A DNA stretch of 64,000 nt, from assembly GCF_030867095.1 (NCBI RefSeq), contig NC_081832.1:60373444-60437443 (forward strand), given 5' to 3'. This document shows positions 23,545 to 35,699 of this stretch, piece by piece. This DNA comes from Alligator mississippiensis (lineage: Eukaryota; Chordata; Crocodylia; Alligatoridae). Position 1 is the first letter of the stretch, and each line of letters starts with the position of its first letter. Both the position numbers and the translations under genes were made by a program. The notes under the pieces are model-generated. The model made no database searches and had not been told where the DNA came from. It saw only the letters and a list, made by a program, of their open reading frames with translations.

Positions 23545-23640
23545 GCAACAGGGGAACAGCTGATCATCATCCTCTTCTTTGTAACAACCTTTTTTTCACT
23601 TAAAGACTTATAAAATGCCCCCTTAATTTCCTCATCTCCA
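23545..23640 (-). mobile_element. CR1 LINE internal fragment
   Basis: The block GATCATCATCCTCTTCTTTG followed by TAACAACC and ACTTAAAGACTTATAAAATG matches the reversed CR1 RT C-terminal region. It is short and diverged. Confidence 0.45.
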
Positions 23641-23787
23641 GATCACCTGGTTCCCCGCAACTTTCCTTGTATCACGTCACACCACAGGGCCATGGAGTGA
23701 CTTATTACTGCTGCTGGTGCACCCCACCTGCACTGTTCCAGCAGGCAGAATTGTTACCCAGAGAAGCAGCTGCCATTCCAGCTCCAC

Positions 23788-24283
23788 GGCTAGGGACAGA
23801 TATTGCACATACATCAGTATAAGTGATCAGAGACTGGTTCAAATCTGTAACACAACATACATTCAATGCACATAAACCGCTTTCAAAATGGCCCAAACCA
23901 GTTTAAGATAAATCTGGATGGATTGTAGTGTCAGACTTAACTGATTTAATTTAAATTGGTTTATTGAACTTCTGTCACAGATCTCCTACAGATTCAGGTT
24001 AACTCTCAGTCCTCCAGCATCCCAGGGTACTTTGCACTCCCCCACCCCACCCCCGGTTAGGTGGGCTAGACTTAGCCCAAGCTGTCTGCTCCAGGAGAGC
24101 AGGGAGGCATGCTCTGGCACCCCATACCTTTTGGCCTGGGCCACTGCAGGCATGTGGCTGTATTTTCAGAATCAGAAGTAAATGTCTGTTCATTTGATTT
24201 TTGGTTCAATCTACACAGTTTAGACTAATCTGTGAAGACTGAACCGATTCAGCCTCGGGCTTTTTGACTATCTGTACTTAGCC
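23788..24283. repeat. Dispersed repeat, copy A (about 490 bp, DNA-transposon-like)
   Basis: It is homologous along its whole length to 31482-31958. The ends form a short inverted repeat (GGCTAGGGACAGATA and, reversed, GGCTAAGTACAGATA). The shared core includes GCCACTGCAGGCATGTGGCT. I see no open frame, and a MITE is the likeliest nature. Confidence 0.7.
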
Positions 24284-24774
24284 CATGGGACTCAACTGCT
24301 CTGCAAGCGTGTAGCTGCCAGAGTAGGCTGCTTCAAACCCATCTGTAATCATGCTTCTTTCAGGCATCTCCCAACATCTGCTCTGAAATTCCTGCCCCAC
24401 CTGAGGCTGGTAACACCATCACCCAGCACATTAGATAAGGCTGAAAGGTTCTGCCTGTGACTGGTTCTGTGGCTAGAAAGCATCCAACATGGTGGATTGA
24501 TGGGATCTTCATCCAGTCCTTCCCCCCACAAAAAAGATTGTCCAAATGACACCCCTTCACTGCTTTGTCTAGTTCCCCTTAGAAAGTCCAAGTGATGGAG
24601 ACTACACCTAGTCCTTCAGTGTGGAGATCCTGCAGGCTAGTCCTTGCCACTGTCAGGATGTTCCTCCTCAGTTCATTGCCAGTGTTCAATAAATCATATT
24701 TATAGCAACCACATGATAAGCTCCTACACTATAGGCAGGCAGCATGCCTAGCAGCTAGAACAGGGAGATGGAAT

Positions 24775-24930
24775 TTCGATTCTCAGCTCTGCCCCTGTCC
24801 TTCGAGGAGGTCACCTTCCCCTTCTGTGCCTCCATTTCCCTCCACATAAAATGGGGATAACACAATCCTGACCTACCTCTGTGCAGTGAATGAGCTGATC
24901 ACGTGAAAGCTCCCCTAGATGCGGAAAACA
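24775..24930 (+). repeat. L2/MIR-type remnant
   Basis: CTGTGCCTCCATTTCCCTCC followed by CATAAAATGGGGATAACACA is the known conserved segment of L2/MIR 3' ends. It is diverged and truncated. Confidence 0.55.
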
Positions 24931-25269
24931 CTATTAGCATGCCTGGTGTGACGCAGTTGTAGGAGCACAGATGGGTTGGCTCTATACTTAAGACGCCCTC
25001 TCTCCTCTCCACCCCACAGTCATCATGTGCCTGCATTTTTCCCACTCTCAGAAGTACCTTATCTTTTCCCTCAAGAGGCTGCCCTGGGCATGCACAGACT
25101 CTGGACTGGACACATAACCCTCCTGTACAGGAGACAGCAGCTCCTAATTAAAGACTGGCCCCTCCAGTATGCTCCTGACACACTCCCAGGCCCAACCACA
25201 TCTCTGACATAGCTCCAGGTGTAGTGAAGCAATTGCCAGGTCTGGCTTTGCTTGTCTCTTTATTCTTAC

Positions 25270-25420
25270 CTGCTGATTAATCAGGGATTTTGCTCTTGGA
25301 GCTTCTCTGGGTGCTGCTGTTGCTGTTGCGTTTCCTGCTGCCTCTGTGGGAGTTAATGATAAACTACTGTGTCTCAGCTGCATTGGCACAGCCAGCCCGG
25401 GCAGGAGGGACCAGCCCACT
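25270..25420 (-). other. Candidate non-coding 5' exon of ARHGEF37 (3' edge only)
   Basis: A strong donor, CAG/GTAAGAATA, lies on the minus strand with the exon edge at 25270. The first coding exon starts with an acceptor inside the 5' UTR, so an upstream non-coding exon must exist. This donor, about 3.8 kb upstream, is a plausible partner. The left limit and transcription start are not visible, and no CpG island is evident. Confidence 0.25.
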
Positions 25421-28400
25421 CAGCTGCGTGTGTGCTCGTGAGCCAGGCACAGCTCTTCTCGGTCACTGTCATTCTCCCTCGAATGACTGCAGCAGCAAGA
25501 GACAGTCCAATGGAGTCAGCACAGAAGTCAAGCTGTGCTCTCCCTGTGCAGGCAAACGCAGTCAAAGCAATGAATGCTCTGACAGCCGGCCAGCTGGGGA
25601 GATTGCTGATGAAAGCAGGTTACTTCCTGCCTGGAAAGCCAACCAAACCTGATAGGGAGGCAAGGAGAAAGGCTGTGGCTGTAGGAATAACACAGGTGAA
25701 ACCTAAAGCCCAGGGAGCAGGGAATGTCAGATACTATGGGATGCAGAAACAGCTGGCTCCTAAGGCGATGGCCCAGCTGTGGCTTAATACAACCCCTGTC
25801 AGTTCACAGCTCTGGGCACTCCTATCTGTCTGCCCATCTATCTATCTGTCTAACCATCTCTCATCAGGGTACCTTTACCACAGTGTCTCACAACACAATT
25901 TTAATGTCTTCCTGGCCCTTGACTGTTTATTTGCTGAGAACCAGCACTGCGCCAAGTGCAGCACGCGGTATCCAGGGTATGTGGCTCTTGCCTAGATGAA
26001 ATATCGAATCCAGCCCTGAGGTTTCAGGTGGTCCAATGCATCTCTTTATAGCCTTATCAGAAAAGGTTTGTGTATTAGTAGCTTGACACTAACTAGGAGC
26101 CCTTCATCAGCCTCCACTAGTGATATCTCTTTCCACAATATTTCTGTCACCAACAGAGTGATTTCCCCACCCCCATACTCCTCACTACTGGCAGCTGGTG
26201 CTTCACTTACTTTTCAAGAACAAGCAGTTCTGTGCGACAGCCACAGAACAAATAGTTTTCTCAAAAAATAACCCCAAAGGTATAAGGTATAATATAGCTG
26301 GATCTCAGGCCTACTACAGACCTGAGCGCCAGGCACATCCACCCTCTTCTGAGACTGCTCTGAGCTCTTGATGATGAAAAAGGTTTTGTGCTAAAATAAT
26401 TCCAAAGTGAAGTGAAGAAAACCATCGGAGGAAGTGGGTTATTGTGAAGGCTGGGGTTAGGGTTAGGGATTCAACAGGCTTTCCAATATTTACTTGTTGC
26501 TTATTTTGTTTCCATCTTTTTATAAGCGAGTTATAGAGGGCTATTCAAAAAAAAAAAAGTAACCTGATTTACAAACAATGTGTAAGACTTCCTCAGCTAA
26601 TTCCAGGCATAGTCCTCACCTCACTCAAATGACTGTGGCAACTTTGATTGTGCTAGCATGCCAGACCATCCCTCAGTATCAACAAGGTGACACAAGGAGA
26701 GGGACACTAAGTAAATTGAACAACCACCCAGTCATCTTGTTAACAGTGGACCTACATCAGAAACTTCAAACCTGACTCAAGGGCCAAATCTTTCCTAAGG
26801 TCAGGAATATTACACAGCCAGGGAGCTTTTGGTTGGTCCATTTCTGGTTCTTACCACCACGCTAGCAAAATTTCACAGATATAAATGTGGCACGGGCCTC
26901 TCTTGACCAGATCTGAGGTTTATTAGCAGTCATGTGGGTAAGCCCAAGACTAGATGACAAGGGGTACCAGTGATCACTGAAGACCAGTGACAGAAGAATG
27001 AGGGTAAAGTAAAGATAGGAAATGTGGGCCTGGACTGGTTCCCAGTGGGGTCTCTTTCCTTCTCATTTTATCTGACAAGACCCTGTAGTCAACCATAACT
27101 AGCAACAATGATGTTGAGTGGCCATTCGGTTAGGTACTGCACTGGGAACTCTCTATCCTCACTGCAACTGTAGGACTAGGTAATCTAACAGGTCTTTACT
27201 GCCTTTTTGTATATATGTTGTGCAAGTGACCCACAAACAGGTGTTCATTTATCCAGCCCAAATACATGAATAATGTTTCATACACAGTGTTGAGTACTAT
27301 ATGAGAAGACTCCATGTTTCTAAAATTAAACTGGTCCTTTATTAAGAGAACTATTTATAGAGACATTGCGACGCCGGCTAGCATTTCAGCCATGTATACA
27401 CAGACTGACTTTCTGGTGCTCCTACAAATGCTTTCCTTTACATCCTGTGCTCTGGGCTTCTAGTTGTATACTAGCTGCTACAAAGAGGTGCGGCTGCCCT
27501 CTACTAAGAGTTTCTCTATTAAGACAAAACTGTATGTCCTGATGCCATAGCCCTCACAGTGTTACCTTATCATAATGATATATCTTTATTCTGGCTCCCT
27601 TTTTAGCACTACTTATTTCAAGGGGCATGAGCATGGAGTCACCCCAGGCAATCAGGATGATCCTAGATACCACAGGACAGGTGATGTAGCCCAAGCTATT
27701 CAGAGCAAATGGAAACAAGGAACAATAAATAGAGTCATCAGGCAAATGACCTAAGAAGATATGCATCATGACAGCCCTTGAACTCTTGATGCACTGGGGG
27801 CAGTTCCCTCCATGCCACTGGCCTGAGACTTATATCACTTTTGCTTTCGGGCAGGATTTACTGCTGTGTGGGGACAACCTGGCTCCTTCATTTGTTTCAT
27901 TTGGCAGGTGTTTTCACCAGTCCCCTCCCTCTCCTCCGTGGATGCTGGCTTGCACTGTTTTGGTTCAGTTGGTGTAGAGATTTCCTATTAACCCTGTGTT
28001 GCTGACAGTGCTGGAGCTTAGGTTTTGCCATTGTTTACATCAAAATCTTGTATTTCATCATATATCATGCAGCAGCACCAACAGTTCCCTGTGCATTGGA
28101 ATATGGAGCCGGGGGCCTTTGCTGGGCAGGCTTCGCCCACCCATAGCTTGAATAATAGTCACAGTTGTGAGAGGCAGACAGGAATGCTAGGTCAGCCCTC
28201 TGCCTACTGAGGGTCAGTGCCCGGGTGTTCCCTCTTGCAAATCTTTTAGTGCTTTTAAAAACACCATGTAATGTGGCTCCTGCCATTTTCTTAGGAGTAT
28301 TTATTGCCTAGTGTGTCTCACTGTAATTTTTCCTGTCACTAAAGCTCCCCCCACCTTTAATTAAGCAGCTCTCCTCCCTCTCTTCCTGCTGTTTACACAA

Positions 28401-31343
28401 TTCAAACCTTTTCCAGACTGCTCCTGAGCTGCACCGCACCCTAGTCGCTTTGCAGCTAGGCTGCAGTTAGCTCTGTTTAGGAACGAGACCTGTGCCTGCC
28501 ACCAGTTCAGCCATCCAGGGAAAGATCTGGTAAGACTCCAGTCAGCTCCTGGGGGAATTAAGTTTCCCACCACCCCAACCCCCTTCACCCTTGCAGGGCT
28601 TAACAGCGAGGTTTAGCAAGCCATGAAGCCTGAACTAGCTACTCCTATTGTTCTCTCACAGCTATTTTTTCTAACAAAACAGAAGAGCATGCCTGCTAGG
28701 ACAAGCGTAACTACTAGGATCACAGGGACTAGACAAACTGTTACCCCTGGCTCACATTGCACAAGTGCTGCTGCACTGCTTTATTGCGAGTTGCTAGCAC
28801 CCTTCAAGGGCTAGGCTGTTTTCTCAAGTTTTCCTTTCTCAGTATTTTTTCCAGGGAGAGAGGATCAAGGAATCAAAGCTCCTGTCTAGGGCGTCCATCC
28901 CCTACTTGGCCAGATCCAAAGCCCAGAGAAGGCACTGGAAAGGCTTTCAGTGACACCACTGGGCTTTGGGGCAAACTGGGCATTCCAATAATAATGACAG
29001 AAGCAGCAAGAGATTTGCAGGTTAGCAGGAAAAACGTCTCACTCGCTGCCACAGGACACATAGGGGACCTGCATAGACTGTCTATTGTATTCAGGAGTGC
29101 TCAAAAGACAGGGTTTTAGGTATGGTGCTGTTTAACGCTAGAAGTGAAGTGAAACCACCACCTCCACCACTATGCCGCTGGTAATTGTTCTACTTGTAAC
29201 CTGGCATTTTGCTACTACACTGGTAAGTTATTTTATTGGTTGTACAGCACCACACACATGAATCCCTCCAAAACCCTCAAGCCTAAATCCAGTTCTTGAA
29301 ATCAATTTTAAGAAGATCCCAAAGAGAAGAGAGAGTGGGAGCTGCTTTAAGTTTGCAAGTGCTTGTTCATAACACTGAAGGCTGACCTTCCACATGTACA
29401 AAATGAGAGGTTTACCTAATGCTTGCAGTGGGGATATTTCTCATGATGAGGGCAGCATATACACATAGGCAGGATTATGGCTCTTCCTTTTTAATGTTGC
29501 CTATTAATATTGTTCTTCTGGTTGCTTTGCATTTAAAGGACACACTGCATTCACTGGTATCAGTAATACACTGTTTCCTTGCAAGTCAAAAATATATACA
29601 GACTAGGAATTGGTCACCTGTTTGTTGTACTTTCAAACTCACTCAAATGTTGTGGGCTTACAAATTCAACCTGGGCTCAGATATTATCCTGTTCACGTAT
29701 TGGCCAAGACAGAAACGGGAGGGAAGAAAGTGAGGAGAGCAAAATGTCAGTGAACTAAAAATACAGGGAACCAGATCATCAGATGCAATTTAGAATCGAT
29801 CCACCAGCGTGAATTGTGCTGCTTTAATGTGGTATAGGCCACAAAAGTACCAGGGGACCCATTTTGGAGAAGGCTGCTTGCTCATCATGAGCAAGGGCAA
29901 AAGAATGAGACCTTTAAAAAGCACAAAAACCTAGAATAGAAAGATGCCTCTTCTTTTCTATCCCTCCTGGACAGAGGAATTTTAAAGAGTATCAACTGGC
30001 AAAGAGGTATCAAAAGATGCAGTTGGCAAAATATGATATTGAAAAGGCTAAACACACCTAGCCTAATAGGTGGAAGAATTGTTTGGGGGTTTTTTTTTAA
30101 ATATTGAATGATTCTGTGGAGGGAAAATGTCCCAGTTTGGAGGAATTCAAAACAAAATCAGCTGCAGGATTTGAAAAACCTGCCATCTTCTTCAAACAAA
30201 TGAATTGTATCATCAGTCCAATAGTAGGGCTTGAAGGATAGTAGGATAGTAGGGCTTGAAAACAACATCAGCTTCTTTAGTGACAAACTGCTGAGAATGA
30301 TTTGGGGTTAAGCAGTCATTCTGCGTTTTTGTGTTTTACCCACTGCTGTGGAGAATACTTATACTACCCCACACATTTTACTGTTTTGATCTATCAAAAG
30401 TTTCTGTCATTGTCATCAATATGACTGACTCCTAGGGAATATTGTGAAGGAGATGGTAATTTCACTTGCTTCATCATATGCCCTTAGGTATATGATCATA
30501 TCCCCTTAATTTATCTCATCTGTGGGGTTGCATTGACGTGTGTGTGTGTGGGGTGGGGGGGGGGTAGCGGTACCCATTATGTGCACACAACTTCATGCAC
30601 ATTTGTATGCCTAAACTGTTTGAAAATTGTGGCTCTGAATTCTTACATGCCTATGACTGAGGGTCTGATCTTCAGAAGGTGTAAAATTGTTGTAACTCCA
30701 TTGAAGTGAATTAAGCTGGTTATTAATGTGTAATTTCTATTAGGCCACAGTGTCAGTGACAGGAGAGAAGAGAGGGAGCAGATAGTGAAAATTAGTGGAG
30801 AGGATGTGTTCCAAATAAAATGCATTAGATGTCAGCTTGTTAGTTCTGAGGGGTTTATGTGTGGGCTGCAAACTTGTATCAGGCTTGTCTGCTCTGACAC
30901 ATTCCCTTTTTATACAGGATAATGGTCTCTTTGGTGATCAGACTTAAATGCAGCAGAACATAACTTTGCAATAATCTAGACAATCTCCCCTCTAATTTGA
31001 GTACAGCCTACTCAATTTGAGCTCATCTCAGTGTGTGATTTCTCTCCCAACCCTCCTCCCCTTCATGCTTTGAAAAAGAGCATAAAGCTCAGTTAAAACA
31101 TTGGTTAGTTGTTCCCAGTGCAGAGACAGCTGCTGTTAACCCTACCTGACTACTTCCCAGATCCCTTTCCCTTCGCTTGGATAAGTGAATTCACCCTGCC
31201 AGGTTTCCCTGCTTGAATCAGGTTCTCTGGAGACCCTATTTCCATCCTGTCATAGAATGAGAAGGGACTCTCCATCCAGTGAAAGGGCAGTGCTTCTCCT
31301 TGTTTACACTCAGTTTAGTTTTTTCTCTTCATCCTTGCCTCCT
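25421..31343. other. Intergenic DNA upstream of ARHGEF37
   Basis: Nothing here is a gene I can support. It holds a TCTA/TCTG-rich microsatellite (about 25826-25865), a short GGTTAGGGTTAGGG run near 26457, and a GT/G-rich tract at about 30537-30565. An ATG with a signal-peptide-like 17-codon leader and a good donor lies at 29172-29222 and is discussed as a finding. Confidence 0.5.
29172..29222 (+). other. Possible signal-peptide-encoding first exon
   Basis: An ATG opens 17 codons (MPLVIVLLVTWHFATTL) that look like a secretion signal, followed directly by ACACTG/GTAAGT, a consensus splice donor. No partner exon is recognised downstream on the plus strand, so this may be chance. Confidence 0.2.
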
Positions 31344-33071
31344 TGTAACAGGGAGCCAGGGGATCCCATTACTTTGAGGGAGAAGCAGCCAGAAGGAGGT
31401 CCACAGGTGGAGAGAAGACTGTTCATTATGGACAGGTTGCAAGGGAGTAAGCAGCCAGGGAGCCATAGGCTTGGAACATCTAGACTAGGGATAGAAATTA
31501 CACATAAACTGGAATAAGTCATTGGAAACTAGTTCACATCTGTAATACAACAGAAGTTCAGTCCACATAAACTACTTTTAAAATGGCCAAAACTGGTTTA
31601 AGATAAACCCGGATGAATATAGTATCCAACTTAATGGATTTAGGTTAAATTGGCTTATTGAGCTTTTGTCCCAGATCCCCTCCAGATTCAAGTTAATTCA
31701 GCCCCTCAGCATCCCAGGATGATTTACACCTGCACTGCAAACCCTGCCTCTCAAGGTGGATGGGCTACCCTTGCCCAAACTTTTTTGCTCTAGTACCCCT
31801 GGCTTCTGGCCTGAGCCACTGCAGGCATGTGGCTGCATTTCCAGAATCAGAAGTGAATGTCTGGTCACTTGCATATTAGTTCAATGTATGCAACTTAGAC
31901 TAACCTGCAAAGACTGAATCAATTCAGCCTCAGGCTTTTTGACTGTCTGTACTTAGCCTTATTGTGGGCTAGCTGCCCAGCCATAGGATGGTAGGGGAAA
32001 GTCCTGCTGGAGCAGCAAGGACACTGCTACGGCAGCCAGAGTAGCAGCTGTAAGCTGCCCATTAGAATCAATATGGGATGGCTGTGCTGCAGCTGGAGAG
32101 AGTCACCTGACCCAAGAGGAGCTGTGTACAAAGGAACTTAAAAGCCAGCACCTGGAGAGATGAAGAAGAGAGGGCTGGTGTGCTACAGGGGATGGAGCTC
32201 TCTGCAGGGAGGAGCTGCTTGAGAGACCCAGGCTAAACACTATGAAGGCAGCAAGGAGAGAGCCCCAGAGGAGGATGTCTGGCCAAATATTTGTTTAACC
32301 CCAAGTAACGAGGGAAGGTTTTGTTAAGCAGTTGCTTGCCTTTTGTGTTCAGGTTATACCAATGGGCCAGGGGTAGATAAAAGGGGTGACAGGGAGTGCC
32401 TGAGAATCACAGAGAGGTCTTGAGCCCTGCCAGAGGTAGGGGCTTAAAACACAGGCAAGCAGAAGCCAGGAGGGTTAAAGCCTGAGACAGAAAAGGTGAT
32501 AGCAATGGCCTAAAGCCAGGAGGGCTAGGCCCAGAGCTCAAGAGGGTCTAAACCAGGGCTAAGGCCCAGACCCTGAGAGGAGTGAAACCAGGGCCAGAGG
32601 CCCAAGGCCCAGAAGGGCTGAGACAGGAGCTGGAGCCCATAAGTGAGGCCTGGTGTAGTGGGCCTAGGCTAAGGAGCCCAGTTAGAGAAAAGGGGTGGAA
32701 GCTGGGAAGATGAAGTACCCAACAAAGGCCCAAGGAGGCCTGACCTTGTACTGGGGGGCAAGGTGCCCCACTGAAGTGATAATCGGTAACATATGCAAGG
32801 CATGAGCATGGCTGTAGGGGCGGAAGGAGGCCACGAATAGCCCTCAAGGCAACTGGTGTGCTACAGCACAGGTGGGCTGGGAGGTCTCCGCCTAATGCCT
32901 TAGGGGCAGGGCAGACATCAACTGGGTTCGGGAGGGACCCACTGATTGATTATAGACAAGGGCTCACTCTGGGACCCTGGGGCAGCTTCCCTTTTCATAA
33001 TCAAATAATTCCATCAAGGCATGGCAGGTGAGAGGCAAGGGAAGGTACTCCTGGACCCCAATCCTGTCACA
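31344..33071 (+). repeat. 5' LTR of the fossil element (interrupted)
   Basis: It starts TGTAACAGGGAGCC and ends ATCCTGTCACA, about 1,250 bp once the repeat at 31482-31958 is excluded. It matches 42231-44466 across its length, including GAGAGAGTCACCTGACCCAA and TTGCCTTTTGTGTTCAGGTT. The middle is a purine-rich run of AGG/CCAGGGC-like blocks. Confidence 0.82.
31482..31958. repeat. Dispersed repeat, copy B, inserted in the 5' LTR
   Basis: It is homologous to 23788-24283. The 3' LTR lacks it: there the flanking bases run ACCTATTGTAGG without interruption, so the insertion came after the LTR element. The flanks CTA and TTA could be a 3-bp TWA duplication, which would suggest a PIF/Harbinger-type MITE, but that is weak. 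Confidence 0.7.
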
Positions 33072-33072
33072 G

Positions 33073-33090
33073 TGGTGCATTGGCTGGGAA
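33073..33090 (+). promoter_or_regulatory. Primer-binding site complementary to tRNA-Gly
   Basis: TGGTGCATTGGCTGGGAA matches 17 of 18 bases of the reverse complement of the tRNA-Gly(GCC) 3' end, including the CCA tail. It begins one base after the LTR end, the expected place. Confidence 0.8.
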
Positions 33091-33721
33091 ATGCTACGTG
33101 TACAAGGGGACTCAGTTTCCCTGGTGCAGAAAAGAGGATCCTTCAGCCAAGCAAGGGTAGGAATAGGTAGAGAACAGGCCAAGCTTCTAACCCAGCAATG
33201 AGGCAGAGATAAAGAGAACTAGGAACACACAGCAAAGGCCAACACAGGAGGGCCTATAACAGGGGCAATGGGGGAACCACGGTGAAGGCTGACACAACAG
33301 AGGAATTGAAATGCCAGATACTAGACCTGCAGCTGTTCTCTGATGAGATCGCAGAGTGAGCAAGCTGTTTACAGTGGGAGGTCGCGATAGACAGGCGCAG
33401 ATGCAAACAGGCTGAAGCAGAAGTGGCTTCTTTAAAACAGTGTCTGTAGAAAGGGAAGCAAAAACCAAGGAAGTAAGGCAATTGATTGCAGCAGAAGCTG
33501 AAAGAAATAAAGATTGGAAGCAGCTCCTTCCATCAGAGGCAGAGAATAGTCAGAAACATGAGGAAAAGTCTCAAATGCTTCAGACAGGTTATTGCCATGG
33601 CCTCCTGAATTGCAAAGAAAGGCATGGCCAAGACAGATGAGGTTCCAAGCTACTCCAAACCAGTGGAGGAACAGAAAGCAACCAAAAAAGCACCGGAGAG
33701 ACAGATGACCAGGAAGCCAAA
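33091..33721 (+). other. Interior of the LTR element, left part
   Basis: Leader and coiled-coil-like coding remnants rich in Glu, Lys and Gln (for example a stretch around 33300-33600), broken and without a recognised viral domain. It is bounded on the right by the CR1. Confidence 0.5.
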
Positions 33722-35575
33722 GAACAGGGACTGCCAACAGGGGATCAGTTTGCAGGCAGCTTCTGGAGGCAAAAAGAGGGAGGAAGGAGAAAAGAAGCCA
33801 GGCCTGGCACTAATTCCTGCCCAGGAAAAGTAAGTGATCCAGCTGCCTGTACCTTTGGTTTATCTGTCTGTCTGTTTGGTGGATGTGGGCTCTGAGAAGC
33901 TGGGAGTGAGTACTGAGTGCCTGTTGATTGCTGTAGGATTGCTGACTGCTGCATGATTGCTGCCTGGGCCTGAATCAGCCCAGGCCCAGAAGGGTATAAA
34001 AGGAGATTCCCCAGGTGACCAGGCAGCCAGTGAACAGGGATTGCCAGCAGGGGAGCAGTTTGCAGGCAGGAGTACACACCGTGTAGGAGTACATGGGAGC
34101 TTCTGACATAGACTTCAGGTAAGTGAACAAGGAGGGGGGCTACTATGGGGGTGGTGACACAGAGTGCAGCCAGGGACCCTGCCCTGCTGCTGCCTCTGAC
34201 CTTGAGCTCCTGTGAAACCTCCACCCAGGCAGGCCCCTTGGATGGTTCGGAAGTGTCCTGGACCCTGTCTACGGGGGTTGGTTGGTGGGACCTCTCAGAT
34301 TTGGGGGTAACGTGGGGGCTGGGGGTTCTCTTGCCTGTCCCACACGTGCTCAGATTGAGGCCCTGGAGGGCCAGGTGAGGGAACTCCAGGCAGAGGTGAG
34401 CAGGCTGCGGGGGATAAGGGTAATTGAAAAAAAGATTGATGGCTACTTTCATTTTCTGCAGGACAAGACTGCTGGTGGAGAAGCTGCGAGGGAATGCCCT
34501 GAAACAGATGCTGGTGAGTGGAGGACAGTCGTCTCAGGGGCCAGACCTCTCGCCACACAGACAGCTCCCCAGTGCAGTTGAGCAACAAATGTGAGGACCT
34601 GGTTGCACTGGAGGAGTGTGCACTGGGGCAAAGTGCCCTGGAGGGGCCTGCTGCCATTATCGAGTGAGCTGAGGGCCGGCCAGGTAAGTAGGAGAAGAGA
34701 CACGACATCATTGTTGTGGGCAACTCCTTGCTCAGACGAACAGAGGGACCCATCTGTCATCCGGATCCCATGGTGCATGAGCTCTGCTGCTTGCCTGGAG
34801 CCAGGATCAGGGATGTCACAGCGAGAATTCCTGACCTCATCCGGCCCTCTGACAACTATCCCATGGTCCTCATCCATGTGGGAACAAATGATATGGCCAG
34901 GAGTAGTCCAGACCATATCATGAGTGACTACAGGGCTCTGGGGACCAGGCTTAGGAAGACGGGGGTGCAGGTGGTCTTCATGCATCAGCAGGTGCATGAC
35001 AAATAGATCCAAGGAGTTGATACTTCCCGTCTATGTGGCATTGGTCAGACCACAGTTGGAGTACTGCATCTAGTTTTGGGCACCATACTTCAAGAAGGAT
35101 GTTGATAGACTCGAGAGGGTCCAGAGGAGGGCCACTCGTATGGTTAGGGGCTTACAGGACAAGCCCTACGAGGAGAGACTGAGGGACCTGGACCTCTTCA
35201 GCCTCCACAAGAGAAGGCTGAGAGGTGATCTTGTGGCCACCTACAAATTCATTAGCGTGATGCAGCAAGGGATTGGAGATGCTCTGTTCACCAGGGCGCC
35301 TCTTGGGATAACAGGGAACAATGGTCACAAACTGACAGAGAGCAGATTTAGGCTAAATATCAGGAAAAACTGCTTCACGGTAAGGGTGGCCAAAATTTGG
35401 AATGGGCTTCCAAGGGAGGTGGTGCTGTCCCCTACCTTGGGGGTCTTTAAGAGAAGACTGGATAGGCATCTGGTCGGGGTCATCTGACCCCAGCGCTCTT
35501 TCCTGCCTAGGCAGGGGGTTGGACTCAATGATCTGTTGAGGTTCCTTCTGACCCTAGCTTCTATGAATCTATGAG
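33722..35575 (+). mobile_element. CR1 LINE with its 5' end, internally deleted
   Basis: It holds a CR1 5' region with a duplicated 38-nt segment (33722-33760 and 34032-34069) and a TATAAAAGG at about 33996. An ORF1 follows: a coiled coil at about 34343-34440 (ALEGQVRELQAEVSRLRG), then an SGNH-esterase-like part at about 34716-34978 (VLIHVGTNDMARS). The sequence then jumps to the reverse transcriptase C-terminus and 3' end (35010-35575), with AERLRDLDLFSLHKRRLRGD-like coding and the TTGGACTCAATGATCTGTTG end. Endonuclease and most of the RT are missing. It lies inside the LTR element. Confidence 0.8.
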
Positions 35576-35699
35576 TTCCCAGGAGTGAAAGAAAAAGTTC
35601 TATGAGGAAGTGAAAACTTGGCAGAGGAAGTACTTGCAGCTAGAAGATGCCACCAAAAAACTACAGTGAGAGTGCACTAAAACATGGATCAAGACAAAT

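Noticed and set aside
25144-25419. A 91-codon minus-strand open frame near the proposed ARHGEF37 5' exon
   Set aside because: It crosses the predicted donor at 25270, has no family resemblance and would not connect in frame to the known start.
26457-26470. Telomere-like GGTTAGGGTTAGGG
   Set aside because: Only about two units; too short to claim an interstitial telomere.
33745-34452. A 235-codon minus-strand open frame
   Set aside because: It is antisense to the CR1 5' region and ORF1, whose coiled coil reads convincingly on the plus strand.
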